Below, piece by piece: positions 27,532 to 37,276 of a DNA stretch of 64,000 nucleotides; position 1 is the stretch's first letter, and each line of letters begins with the position of its first letter. The position numbers and the translations under genes are program-made. The notes below the pieces were generated by a model. The model saw only the letters and a list, made by a program, of their open reading frames with translations, did no database searches and was not told the origin of the DNA. Source of the DNA: Haliscomenobacter sp. (lineage in GTDB: Bacteria > Bacteroidota > Bacteroidia > Chitinophagales > Saprospiraceae); NCBI GenBank assembly GCA_016713275.1, contig JADJPL010000004.1, positions 248,001-312,000 of the forward strand. Reading direction: 5' to 3'.

Positions 27532-29172
27532 CTACCAGAATACAACATACAGCACGGCAAGGATAAGCAACACCCCGTAGGCAGCCAAATTAAAACTGCG
27601 GGGGGTGGCGAACGTCTCCTTCAACAGAGGGATTGCTCTTGGGTGGTCGTCATGATCAGATACCACCAGGCTCACCATCATAATCGTCGCAATAGTAATG
27701 AGACAGGTGTACATCATCTGGTCGAGGAATGGCATCTCAATAGGCAGAAACTTTAGCAGGAGCGCTACGGGGATGGAAGCCAGAACGCCAACGATCGCGC
27801 CGGTGCTGTTGGCTTTTTTCCAGAACAAGCCCATCAGGAAGACGGCCAGGATGCCCGGGCTCACCACGCCGGTGTACTCCTGGATATACTGGAACATCTG
27901 AGGCATGGAGTCCAGGGCTGGCGCCATGACCACAGCGATGATCAAGGCCAGGATGACGGCAATGCGGCCAACCGGCACCAAATCAGAGCCATCTGTCCGC
28001 TTGGAAAGATAGGGCTTGTAGATGTCCATGGTGAAGATCGTAGCCGTGGAGTTGAGCATCGATGCCAGCGAAGAAACGATAGCCGCTATTAACGCCGCCA
28101 CGACCAAGCCCTTGATGCCCGTAGGAATGAACGTCTTGATCAGCCAGGGATAAGAAAGGTCATAGTTGATCGTGCCATCGGCTTTCAAAAAGGTGGATTG
28201 CACCCCATCGATTATGCTGGTGCCAGCCGGCTGCATGTACATCACATAGGCTATAATGCCGGGGATGACCACGAAGATGGGCAGCAACAGCTTCAGGAAT
28301 GCGGCAAAAGCCAAACCTTTCTGCGCTTCGCGCAGCGATTTGGCCGCCAGCGCCCGCTGGATGATGTACTGGTTAAAGCCCCAGTAATACAGGTTGGCCA
28401 CCCACATCCCGCCGATGAGCACGGTGATGCCTGGCAAGTTCATGTATTCCGGATTGTCCTTTTTCAGAATCATGTGAAATTTTTCCCCGGCAACCGTGTA
28501 CACGTGGTCTAAACCTGCAAAAATTCCTCCGTTCGGGGTAACGTGATGGAGTGCGATGAGGGTCGTAATGAAACCGCCGATAACCAGCAGCACGACCTGG
28601 ATCACGTCCGTCCAGGCCACCGAAGCCAACCCGCCCCAGATGGAATACGCAGCGGCAAACAGGGCCAAACCGATGATGAAATAAACCATGGTCGACCCGT
28701 CGCCGTTGCCCAGGATCGTGTCCAGCGCTTTTGCGCCCAGGAACAGCACGGAGGTCAGATTCACGAAGATGAACAGCGCCACCCAAAACACCGCGAGGAT
28801 GGTCTTCAGATTGGTGTTAAACCGTTTCTCGATAAACTCCGGAATAGTGAATAATCCCTGTTTAATGAAGATCGGTAAAAAAAACTTGGCGACAACGATC
28901 AGCGTCAGCGCTGCCATCCATTCATAGGAAGCAATCGCCAGCCCGATGGCAAAACCCGAACCCGACATAGCGACAAACTGTTCTGCCGAGATATTCGCGG
29001 CGATTAACGACGCGCCGATAGCCCAGAAAGGCAAGGTTTTGCCCGCCAGAAAGTAATCTTCTGCACTCTTCTTTTCTCCTTTCTTCGTCCGGGAAACCCA
29101 TAGGCCTACCGACAAAATCAGCAAGCCATACGCGACAACGATGACGTAGTCCAGTGTTTGAAATGTTGTCAT
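27532..29172 (-). CDS. Sodium/sugar symporter of the SSS family (SGLT-like)
   Basis: 546 residues with about fourteen membrane helices. Family blocks: LDYVIVVAYGLLILSVGLWV, the unwound first helix with the Na+/sugar site ANISAEQFVAMSGSG, SIWGGLASVAWTDVIQV, NLYYWGFNQYIIQRALAAKS (typical of galactose/glucose symporters such as vSGLT), and PTGIKGLVVAALIAAIVSSL. It is divergent from galactokinase, which fits galactose uptake feeding the Leloir pathway. A TAACTTTG -7 box is at 29216-29223 on the minus strand. Confidence 0.9.
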   Translation of the reverse strand: MTTFQTLDYVIVVAYGLLILSVGLWVSRTKKGEKKSAEDYFLAGKTLPFWAIGASLIAANISAEQFVAMSGSGFAIGLAIASYEWMAALTLIVVAKFFLPIFIKQGLFTIPEFIEKRFNTNLKTILAVFWVALFIFVNLTSVLFLGAKALDTILGNGDGSTMVYFIIGLALFAAAYSIWGGLASVAWTDVIQVVLLVIGGFITTLIALHHVTPNGGIFAGLDHVYTVAGEKFHMILKKDNPEYMNLPGITVLIGGMWVANLYYWGFNQYIIQRALAAKSLREAQKGLAFAAFLKLLLPIFVVIPGIIAYVMYMQPAGTSIIDGVQSTFLKADGTINYDLSYPWLIKTFIPTGIKGLVVAALIAAIVSSLASMLNSTATIFTMDIYKPYLSKRTDGSDLVPVGRIAVILALIIAVVMAPALDSMPQMFQYIQEYTGVVSPGILAVFLMGLFWKKANSTGAIVGVLASIPVALLLKFLPIEMPFLDQMMYTCLITIATIMMVSLVVSDHDDHPRAIPLLKETFATPRSFNLAAYGVLLILAVLYVVFW

Positions 29173-29338
29173 AAACCTTTGTTTTTTTTTGGTTTTTGAT
29201 CTGTTGAATAGCTTTCAAAGTTAGTATCAATTTGGAAGGAGGGGTGGGTTTTGCTCAAAAAAGAATGCCTGCTGAGTCAAAAATAGTATTAAGCTTCGGG
29301 ATTACAGGATGGTATAGCTATTTTTGAATTTTGGAGTT

Positions 29339-29432
29339 GGAGCTGCCTCGAGAGACGGTGTTGCCCATGGCAGCCAATAAATAACATAAAATTTCATGCC
29401 GGTGGCAAAGAACGGTCCTTCGAGACCGTTCC
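29339..29432 (+). repeat. Interspersed element, copy 3 (shortened)
   Basis: Aligns with copy 2: the left end GGAGCTGCCTCGAGAGACGG, then GGCAGCC, then a TTTCATGCCGGTGGCAAAGA block matching TTCATACCGGTGGCAAAGA at 20695. The inner AAGAAACTA hairpin is deleted and the right end is replaced by a small hairpin (AACGGTC/GACCGTT). It lies 26 bases before the galactokinase start. Confidence 0.65.
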
Positions 29433-29457
29433 TTAATCACCTAAACCCTTTCCTGCC

Positions 29458-30696
29458 ATGTTTGAAACGCTTTATCCACAGGAACAACACGCCGCACAAC
29501 GCGATCGCTATGCACGGATCGCTGCCTTATTCGACCACCATTTCCCCGGCGGGGCGGCGTTTTCTTCAGCGTGCCCGGCCGCACCGAAATCGGAGGCAAT
29601 CATACAGACCACAACCAGGGTCGCGTGCTGGCAGCCAGTATTAACCTGGATGCGATTGCCGTAGCGGCTCCTTCCGGCGACATGCAGGTAACTTTGTACT
29701 CCGAAGGGTATCAAGAGCCCAGTTTGGTCGGTTTGGAAGACCTGCGCGTTTTGGAGGAGGAAAAAGGGACTACGGCTGCGCTGATCCGCGGAATTGCAGC
29801 CCGCTTCAAGGCTCTTGGTTATCGAATAGAAGGATTTAACGCCTGCGTTACCAGCGATGTGCTAACGGGTTCCGGCCTGAGCTCCTCGGCGGCCATCGAA
29901 GTGCTCATTGGCGCCATCTTTAGCCGGCTGTTCAATCAAAATGCGCTACCTGCCACCCAGATTGCGGAAATTGGCCAATTTGCCGAAAACGTTTACTTCG
30001 GCAAGCCCTGCGGGTTAATGGACCAAACCGCCTGCGCCGTCGGGGGCATTATTACCATCGATTTTGCCGATCCGGAAGCTGCTGAGATCCGGAAGGTGCA
30101 TTTCGACTTTGCCGCCCAGGACTATCGCCTGCTGGTCGTCAATACCGGAGGCAACCACGCCGATTTAACACCGGACTACGCAGCGGTCCCTGCAGAAATG
30201 AAAGCCGTTGCCCGCGAACTGGGCCAACCCCATCTTCGCAAAGTCACGCTGGAATCCTTCCTTCCCCAGATCCCCGCCCTCAGAGAAAAAACCGGAGACC
30301 GGGCAGTCCTCCGCGCACTCCATTTTCTGGAAGAAAACGAGCGGGTCGTCAGTCAGGTAGCGGCGCTGGAATCCGGCCATTTCCCGGAATTCCTTCGGCT
30401 GGTCAGCGCTTCCGGAAAGTCTTCGTTCCAATGGCTTCAGAACATCTACACCCCCAAAATATCCGGGAGCAAGGCGTAACGCTTGCCCTCGCCCTCAGCG
30501 ACCTGTACATCAGCCGTTTAGGGAAGGCGCTTGCCGGGTGCACGGCGGAGGCTTTGCAGGCACGATTCAGGCGTTCCTCCCCACCCGCGCGGTGCCCGCT
30601 TATGTCGGCCTGATGGAACCCGTATTCGGCAAAGGCGCCGTGAACGTGCTGCATATCCGGGACCAAGGGATTGTTTGCGGAACCGGGGAAGTATGA
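29458..30696 (+). CDS. galK: Galactokinase (three frameshifts)
   Basis: Starts MFETLYPQEQHAAQRDRYAR. A base change at about 29550 shifts to FFSVPGRTEIGGNHTDHNQG, the galactokinase signature. The main frame holds the ATP-binding GHMP motif LTGSGLSSSAAIEVLIGA and FGKPCGLMDQTACAVGG. A missing C in a five-C run at about 30450 shifts to QNIREQGVTLALALSDLYI, and a third change near 30525 shifts to VHGGGFAGTIQAFLP and the TGA at 30694. All conserved motifs are present once repaired (about 413 residues), so these look like consensus errors, though true decay cannot be excluded. Enzyme: ATP + galactose to galactose-1-phosphate. Confidence 0.87.
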
Positions 30697-31104
30697 TCTT
30701 TCTTTCACATCAAAGGAGAAGTACATAAAGAAGCGTTAGCCGCAAAAGGGGAACTTTGTATCCAAGGAACAAGCGAATTCGCACCAACTATTTTTATTAA
30801 AATGATTTTTATCAGTGCGTTTCTGATGAAAAAAGACTAAACTTTGCCTTGGATCCGTCTGGGCCCGGTCCCATTCACTGCTGCACGAATATTCCCTGAT
30901 TTTTCATCCTCTTTAAGCAATGCGCTGATACTAATCAGATAAGCGTTGGTTTGCTTGAAATACAAAGGGGGAACTCCATTAAATTATTTTGCATAGCTTT
31001 TGTCAAAAAGCACTCCTCCATCTGGAGGAGAAGGGAGGAAAGGTATATCTCAATCAAAAATTGAAGTGTCCATCTATTTTATAATAACCCAAAAACCTAA
31101 TTTT
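30697..31104. other. 408-bp intergenic region
   Basis: No gene seen. It holds a short inverted pair ATCCAAGG (30758) / CCTTGGAT (about 30847) and, at 31013-31030, a hairpin CTCCTCCA/TGGAGGAG of a kind common in Bacteroidota. Composition becomes A+T-rich toward the glycine-zipper gene, whose promoter must lie here. Confidence 0.5.
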
Positions 31105-32178
31105 ATGCCACAAGTCATTGCGCCTTCATTACAAGGACTCGAAGCCTTGGACGACATTCAACTAAGGGCAATCGGTAAAAGAATTGCCAACATGGTCATT
31201 CTGTCCGCAGAAAAAGCGACAGCTCACTTTGCTGAACCAACCAAGTTTAAGATGCCTACCGACAAGGAATCCCTTGAGCATCTTTTCCTGGAACGCTTTA
31301 AGACTTTTGACGAAGCAAGACGGAAAGCAGCAGAAATCAGAGTCATGCACTCTATCTACGAAACGAAAGAATACCGAAAAGGAATGTTTGACGATCTGTC
31401 TAATCTCGATTTATTAAAACCGATTTCAATTGCAGATATGGGGTTTGCCCTTCCGTTCCCACAAACCTTATTGATCCCAAGGAATAAAATGGAAGGGTTT
31501 TCCAAGCTCTTTAAGCCATTGGAAATGCCAATAACCCGAGATACCGGCAAACCTCGCTATGCAAAAGCCAAGCTACGGATCCAGCAGGTGAGATGCCTGG
31601 ACGAAACCAATCCCGAATGGTGGGGAAGCGATGAAATTGCTATGGGTGGAACCTATTTGCAAAAAGATGGGACCGTAAAAAAAGTGGCCAAGTTTAATGT
31701 AGGAGGAGGATTTGATGATGGCGACACCAAAAATTATCCTGCTCCAAATTACAAAGAGTTTGCCAATATTGACTTTGGGACGGATAACATCTGGCCAAAG
31801 TACCTAAATGCCACCTTGGTTTTGGCAGAAGTGGACATGGGTGGTTTGGCTGATTTCCTGACTAAATTGGTCAACAAGGTCACCGAATATGTAAAAAAAT
31901 ACCTTGGAACCGCAATAGGCGCTGCTATCGGCGGTGCTATCGGCGGGTGGATTGGAGCTGCCATTGGAGCGATTGTCGGGTATGTTCTGGACAAAGTCAT
32001 TGGGTGGTTAATCTCTTGGTGGAGTGATGATATTTTCCCACCGGTTTCTATTCAATTAAGGCTCAACACCCCCTACGAAATTCCATCCTCGCACCGGATC
32101 GATTCCGAAGAGCGCTATGCATACTTCAAAGGCCATGGAGGCCATTACCGGGTTACCTATGATTGGTTGCTCAATTGA
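31105..32178 (+). CDS. Orphan protein with a C-terminal glycine-zipper membrane segment
   Basis: 357 residues from the ATG at 31105 (MPQVIAPSLQGLEALDDIQL); an in-phase extension to 31000 is unlikely because it reads through a hairpin. No signal peptide. The first ~260 residues are a soluble, charged domain I do not recognise. Residues about 267-306 are a glycine zipper (GTAIGAAIGGAIGGWIGAAI, then GAIVGYVLDKVIG and two Trp), able to insert as a helical hairpin. The last ~50 residues (SIQLRLNTPYEIPSSHRIDS, YRVTYDWLLN) look like a small beta domain. Codon use is more A+T-rich than its neighbours, suggesting transfer. A pore-forming toxin or injected effector is one possibility, but that is speculation from the zipper alone. 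Confidence 0.75.
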   Translation: MPQVIAPSLQGLEALDDIQLRAIGKRIANMVILSAEKATAHFAEPTKFKMPTDKESLEHLFLERFKTFDEARRKAAEIRVMHSIYETKEYRKGMFDDLSNLDLLKPISIADMGFALPFPQTLLIPRNKMEGFSKLFKPLEMPITRDTGKPRYAKAKLRIQQVRCLDETNPEWWGSDEIAMGGTYLQKDGTVKKVAKFNVGGGFDDGDTKNYPAPNYKEFANIDFGTDNIWPKYLNATLVLAEVDMGGLADFLTKLVNKVTEYVKKYLGTAIGAAIGGAIGGWIGAAIGAIVGYVLDKVIGWLISWWSDDIFPPVSIQLRLNTPYEIPSSHRIDSEERYAYFKGHGGHYRVTYDWLLN

Positions 32179-32215
32179 GTAACACATTACTTTCCTAATT
32201 ACGCGTTTAATAGGG

Positions 32216-32265
32216 CCAACTATGGTTTATTAAAACTAACCTTAATAAGCCATAGTTGGTTTTTT
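32216..32265 (+). terminator. Rho-independent terminator
   Basis: Seventeen-base stem CCAACTATGGTTTATTA / TAATAAGCCATAGTTGG with one mismatch, ten-base loop, then TTTTTT. Ends the glycine-zipper transcript, which therefore is a single-gene unit. Confidence 0.92.
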
Positions 32266-32315
32266 CCATGCGGGAAGTTCGAAGGATCGTTTTTCAATGT
32301 TCAATCCGAGCCACA

Positions 32316-34169
32316 CTACCTCGAAACCGGAAGCTTGTTTATCCGAAACACCATCCCATCCATAGTGGAACCAAGGGCGTTGCCCCCGGGCAAGGGAACG
32401 ACATTGTTCACCAGGGCATTGGAGACTTTGTGAACCCAGAAGATTTGGCGGTCGCTTAAGCGCAACGCATACACGAGGCCTTTATCGGTAGGAATATACA
32501 AGATCCCCTCTTTCTCCTGCATTGGAGAGGGCGCAATGTCGTATCCGTAGCCAGTGTGGGTTCTCCAGCGCACTTCCAGAGACCCGTGAGCAGACAAAGC
32601 TGAAACGGTATCCTGCATAGCTTTCACATAGAGGGTTGATCCGTCGGGCGAAAGGCCAAGGGACTCGCGGCCAAAGTTGCCGGGTGAACGCCAGATCACC
32701 TGTCCGGTTGCCGCATCCAGCGCAGTGGCGATCCGGTCGGGGGCGACGATAAATACGCGCCCGTTGGCCAAAACAGGAACAACCGCTGCCGGAGAATACA
32801 TGCGGTTGGAACTCCCGTTGCTCCAGCGCCAGGCAATAGAGCCATCTCTCCGGTTCAGAGCATAAAAATACGTCCCCCAGGTCCCAAAATATACCCGCTC
32901 GGCATCTATTGCCGGGATGGTTTCCACAAATCCTTCGATTTGCCTGTTTTCCCAAAGCACCTTGCCATCATTAAGCGCTAATGCCCGAAAAACGCCCTCC
33001 GAGCTCCCAATGAACACCGTGTCTCCCGATATTTTTGGAGAAGCCACAATGGCCTTGGCAGTTTTTAGCTTCCAGGCCAAACGCCCGGACCCCGCCTCCA
33101 GGCAATAGATGGTGCTATCGGCAGAAGCCGCTACTACCCTACCGTTGGCGACCTCAGGAGTGGAATAGATTTTGCCCCTGGCCTGAAACGCCCACAACGG
33201 ACGGCCGGACTCCAGGTCCAGGGCCTTAATCCCGCCACAGGTGTTGGCATAGTATACCCTGTCGGCATCCACGGCCACCCCGGCGCCCACATCGCAGGGA
33301 TCCTGAACGGACCACTCCGTATACGCCATGTAGTAGTTTTCGTTGAACGAATAATCCGGTCTGGGGTAACTCCCCCTATCCTGCCTGGGATCATACCGTT
33401 TCAGCGCAAAACTGGTCCAGGTCGCCGCGGTCTTTCGCCCGGGCGTGCGTTCATTAAGGTAAACCCAATCGTTTGCTATAGTGACCCAGTTATAGCCCCC
33501 AATCTCCTGGCGGGCCCGCAAGCTGGAACGGCCCATAGCAGAGGGGATTCCTTCCGCAGAAAAGGCTTTATTGGCGTGCCCATGACCGCAAAAAGCGGCC
33601 TGAATGTTGCCTTTTTTCAGGATGCCAATCACCTTGTCCCAATTAGCCAGTCCGGGATCGAGGGGATAATGATTGAAAAAAAGGATGGGCCGTTTTTTAG
33701 GCCCGGACTGAACGACCGAGTCGAGCCAGACCAGATCTTCCGCAGGCACCTGACCGGGCGCCATCCGCATATTGGGTCCGCTGCTGCAGCCCGCAAAGCG
33801 ATACCCTTTGAAATCAAAACAAAACCGCTCGTACCCGAATATTTGCCGAAAGCTGTTGTTTCCGCTTTCCGACCATTTGGTGTCGTGATTGCCTGGGATG
33901 ACGTACCAGGGCGCGCGAAGCTGGTCCAGCAGCCGTTTGGCTTCCTTTAATTCCTCGTCGGAGCCGAATTCCGTGATATCGCCGGAGATAATAACCAGTT
34001 CCAGTTCCGGGTGCGCGTTGATGTCATCGACCACGCGCTGCAAGTCCTCCGAAGCCGTAGGATTGCCGATATGGGTATCGGAAACCAGGGCAAAATGGAA
34101 TGGTTCCGCAGGTGGATTGGGCTGAACCCTTGCGGCCCAGGAAAGAATGAATAAAAAAAGAAAATGCAT
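32316..34169 (-). CDS. Metallophosphoesterase fused to a PQQ-like beta-propeller
   Basis: 617 residues, signal peptide MHFLFLFILSWAARVQ. Residues about 25-215 are a calcineurin-like phosphoesterase with all metal motifs: LVSDTHIG, VIISGDITEFG, VIPGNHDTKW, FFNHYPLD and CGHGHANK. Residues about 290-617 are a propeller of PQQ-type repeats (ALDLESGRPLWAFQARGKIY, ALNRRDGSIAWRW, ALDAATGQVIWRSPG, ALRLSDRQIFWVHK). It should be periplasmic or surface-exposed; the propeller may bind a substrate or partner instead of PQQ. It is 26 bases downstream of the single-helix membrane protein gene on the same strand. Confidence 0.86.
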   Translation of the reverse strand: MHFLFLFILSWAARVQPNPPAEPFHFALVSDTHIGNPTASEDLQRVVDDINAHPELELVIISGDITEFGSDEELKEAKRLLDQLRAPWYVIPGNHDTKWSESGNNSFRQIFGYERFCFDFKGYRFAGCSSGPNMRMAPGQVPAEDLVWLDSVVQSGPKKRPILFFNHYPLDPGLANWDKVIGILKKGNIQAAFCGHGHANKAFSAEGIPSAMGRSSLRARQEIGGYNWVTIANDWVYLNERTPGRKTAATWTSFALKRYDPRQDRGSYPRPDYSFNENYYMAYTEWSVQDPCDVGAGVAVDADRVYYANTCGGIKALDLESGRPLWAFQARGKIYSTPEVANGRVVAASADSTIYCLEAGSGRLAWKLKTAKAIVASPKISGDTVFIGSSEGVFRALALNDGKVLWENRQIEGFVETIPAIDAERVYFGTWGTYFYALNRRDGSIAWRWSNGSSNRMYSPAAVVPVLANGRVFIVAPDRIATALDAATGQVIWRSPGNFGRESLGLSPDGSTLYVKAMQDTVSALSAHGSLEVRWRTHTGYGYDIAPSPMQEKEGILYIPTDKGLVYALRLSDRQIFWVHKVSNALVNNVVPLPGGNALGSTMDGMVFRINKLPVSR

Positions 34170-34195
34170 CGGCGGTTAGTTAAGATAAGTAATAG

Positions 34196-34969
34196 TTAGA
34201 TTTTCGGTTCGGCAAGGGTGTATTTGATTTTCCGGTCGTCCATTTTTTTACGCACCGAGTGCCACACCTCCGGATGCATCTCCTCCAGATGGTACTGCGC
34301 CTCGTTCCGGCCAGGCTTCATCCCGGCAAACAAGTTGTCGAGGTAGCCAAACCACTTCTGGAAATCAGGACTGGAATTATAGGCGTTCACAAATTCAACA
34401 AAACCCAAAACGGAGGTTTTGGCCTCTTTGCCATTTTCCGCCGTCCGCTTCACCATCAACTCCCCGATCGCTGTAATGGCCAGCCGCGGAACCTCTACCG
34501 CTTCTACCGCCGCCGTCGGGATGTCGGGGTTTCGCGCAAAATAATCAAACCCCGTCAACCCCTTGTAAACGGTATTGAGCATAATGGTATGCTTTTTGGC
34601 CCGGTTATCGGAATGGAGTAATTCAATAAAGGATTCGTCTTCGAGTATTTTGCACCACCCAAAATAAGCCCCCACCAGATATAGGGTGCTGATGCAATAA
34701 TACGAATCGCGCACGTCGTCGTACCATTTGCGGTCCACAAACTGAACGAAATTCTGAAGCCGGCGATCCAGCGCGTCCGCCGCCCGGATACTGGGATAGC
34801 GATACTTTTTAAATGCCTGCCGCGCCTCCATGCGCATTTTCATCTGCGCAGGCAGCATCTGCTCAAAGAGGAATTTCGACCACCCTCCTATTATCCCGCC
34901 AATCCCCGCAGACAAAACAATCCAAAGGATGGAATACTGCTCAAACGATCGAAGGAACAGCTCTTTCAT
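34196..34969 (-). CDS. Membrane-anchored protein of unknown function
   Basis: 257 residues. One membrane helix near the N-terminus (about residues 13-35, containing AGIGGIIGG), then a mainly helical cytoplasmic or periplasmic domain with many aromatic residues (RDSYYCISTLYLVGAYFGWC, GLTGFDYFARNPD, FVEFVNAYNSSPDFQKWF). No family recognised. It lies between the T9SS type B protein and the phosphoesterase-propeller gene and is probably co-transcribed with the latter. Confidence 0.65.
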   Translation of the reverse strand: MKELFLRSFEQYSILWIVLSAGIGGIIGGWSKFLFEQMLPAQMKMRMEARQAFKKYRYPSIRAADALDRRLQNFVQFVDRKWYDDVRDSYYCISTLYLVGAYFGWCKILEDESFIELLHSDNRAKKHTIMLNTVYKGLTGFDYFARNPDIPTAAVEAVEVPRLAITAIGELMVKRTAENGKEAKTSVLGFVEFVNAYNSSPDFQKWFGYLDNLFAGMKPGRNEAQYHLEEMHPEVWHSVRKKMDDRKIKYTLAEPKI

Positions 34970-35006
34970 GGAAAAGAATTTTCGAAGTACGATTTTCGAG
35001 GAAAAA

Positions 35007-35066
35007 TCCTCTACATCCTCTACATCCTCTACATCCTCTACATCCTCTACATCCTCTACATCCTCA
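35007..35066. repeat. Nonamer tandem repeat after a stop codon (GATGTAGAG)
   Basis: Six to seven units of TACATCCTC on the plus strand. On the minus strand they read GGATGTAGA and begin on the TGA stop of the T9SS type B gene (35064-35066), whose last bases GTGAGGTGAGG merge with the first unit. Same family as 24023-24156. Only one orientation is present here, so no hairpin. Confidence 0.86.
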
Positions 35067-37105
35067 CCTCACCAAAACCACTTCCCCTTTCAGCTCCTCT
35101 GCTTTTCCGTCGGTAAATCGGACGAGGGCTCTCCAGACGTAAACGTCTTCCGGAAGGGGTTTGCCGTCGAGACGGCCGTCCCAGGAAAAGAAATCGCTAT
35201 TCGAACCGGGTTCGGCAGATTGGAAAACGAGGCTCCCCAGCGGGTAAACACTTGAAGCTGACGGATCTCAACGACCCCGCGCCCCAGAAACAGGGTAAAA
35301 CGGTCGTTGACGCCATCCCCGTTGGGGGAAAAGACGTTGGGCGCATACACATAGCGCACCTGGACTACGGTGACCAGGACACTGTCTCGGATTACGCATC
35401 CTGGCTCGTTTATGGCTTCCACCCAGTAGGTTGTGGTCGTATCAGGGGAAACGACGGGGTTTGGGCAATCGGAACAAGTCAGACCGGAAGTGGGCTGCCA
35501 GGCGTAAGAAACCACCGGTTGGTTAGCTGATGCCTCCATGAAAATCCGGTCTCCCAGACGAATAACCTGGTTGCCTCCTGTTTCCAGCCGGAAAGGCGCC
35601 GGGTTGTTCAATTCGAGGGCAATAGAAAAGGTACACCCTTGAGCGTCCCGTGCCTGGAGCGTATACCCTCCTGCGCCCAATCCAGCGAACTGAGGCGCAT
35701 CTTGCAGGCGCCCTCCATTTACAGCGTACTGGAAAGGCAGCCTGCCGCCTTCCAATGCTTCAAACCCAATCCGGCCGTCTTTTCCTCCAAAGCAAACCGG
35801 ATCAACGGCAAAGGGTTTTCCTATGATTTTAATTTCCTCCAGCATGTGCGTGTCGGACGTTTGGCATCCATTTTCCGACGTCACAGTCACCGCGTACGTC
35901 CCGGGCAAAACGGCTGTCAAAAAAGAATCCCTGGACCCATCCGACCAAAGATACGTTTTAAATGAGCCGGCTTGAAGGACTGCCGATGAATCGGCGCAAA
36001 CAAATTCTGGGCCCTGGATCGCAAAACCGCTCAAGTCTTCTACCTGCACCCGGCAGGTGATCAGGCTGTCGCACCCATCCCTGGAGCGCAGGCGCACCTC
36101 GTACTCCCCGGGAGAAGTAAAACGCTGCCCCCAGTTGGAGTAGCTTCCTCCCGGGCAGATCATTACGTTAATGCTCGTCCGGAAAACTTTTTTTTCTAAA
36201 ACCGCCACGTCCGAATTCACCCGGCAGGATGGGGTTGACAGATTAAGCGGGCCGTCGGCAGCCAGCATGCGAAAGAGATGGCCGTCGCGGGGCGTCGAAA
36301 TAAAATGGGAAGTGGTCACGGCGCCTGCGATATTCGTCCAGGTCTGGCCCAAATCGGTGCTGGTTTGCCACTGGTATACCGGGTTGTTGTAGGCAGCGCC
36401 GCTGACTTGAGCCTGAAGCGTAATGGGCGCGGTATCTACGCAAAAAATGGTCGTATCCGGGACCATGATCCGGGGACCGCACGGAAGAAAGGAAATATTG
36501 TCGAGCCCAAGGTCATTGCCAATGCCTCCCGGAGCATTGTTGCGCAGGGCCAAGACGATGCGGGTCGTTCCGGGCTGGGTCGTCAAAGCAAACCCATAGG
36601 TGTGCCAACGGCGGTCCATGGGGACATTTCCGGTAGAGTATACCTCTTTTCCATCGACCAGAAAAGAGAGATTGGGCTGGATGAAGGTTCCGGTGGCCGG
36701 GTCGTTCATGGTAATCACATCGTCGGAAAAGACGTAATCGGTACTCCCGCATACGTCGACCGTATCCAGATAAAACAGCCCAGGAGTCAGGCTGGCATTG
36801 ACGACCATGAAATAGCCATTGGGATCGGAACTGTTGTCCTTGGTTTTGACCCAAGTATCCCGGGCGAATGATCCCCAGTTGGAGGTGTTGTTGGTGATGG
36901 TGTAGTACCCGTCGTTGGGAGGCGGGCTGGGCTGGTAAATATACCCCGGCGCCAGTTTGGGATCGGGAAGAAGGACATTGGACGGTCCGGAACCAAAGTT
37001 TCCTCTCAAAAAAATGTTGGAGCCCAGGTTGCCGGTGCAAAGCGTGCTCTGCCCGCTGACCGGAAGATCGAAGCATAGCGCAATGAGGCCAAGGGCCAAA
37101 GGCAT
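35064..37105 (-). CDS. T9SS type B cargo protein with gliding-motility C-terminal domain (one frameshift)
   Basis: About 680 residues once repaired. Start at 37105 (MPLALGLIALCFDLPVSGQ) is preferred, because the longer frame to 37201 is made of the AAGGCG repeat. The protein has an N-terminal jelly-roll-like domain (LGLDNISFLPCG near residue 205), Ig/PKD-like and SprB-type repeats (FVCADSSAVLQAG, CFGGKDGRIGF), a CSDCPNPVVSP motif and the sorting domain VYAPNVFSPNGDGVNDRF. At about 35237 one A is lost (GGGGAGCC); inserting it restores GSLVFQSAEPGSNSDFFSWD, GKPLPEDVYVWR and EELKGEVVLVR to the TGA at 35064. Without the repair, the secretion signal is destroyed. Confidence 0.85.
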
Positions 37106-37271
37106 AAGGCGTAAGGCACGGTTCCTTACGCCCTTCGCCTTACGCCTTTCGCCTATAATTATCGTTGGTTTCAACGTTTCAATCGTAAGTTCGCAAGGCA
37201 TGGAGCCTAAGGAAAAAGCTCAAGAGAGAACCCTTTTGCCTTCCGCCCTTCGCCTTTTGCCTTCCGCCTGA
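37085..37271. repeat. Heptamer repeats AAGGCGT / AAGGCAA flanking a gene start and a gene end
   Basis: Two blocks. 37240-37270, on the minus strand, reads AAGGCGGAAGGCAAAAGGCG about six bases after the TAA of the GLPGLI gene (37277-37279). 37085-37153 holds AAGGCGT/AAGGCGA units with an inverted arm (CTTACGCCTTATGCC) able to fold back, just before the start of the T9SS type B gene. Confidence 0.78.
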
Positions 37272-37276
37272 AAAAA

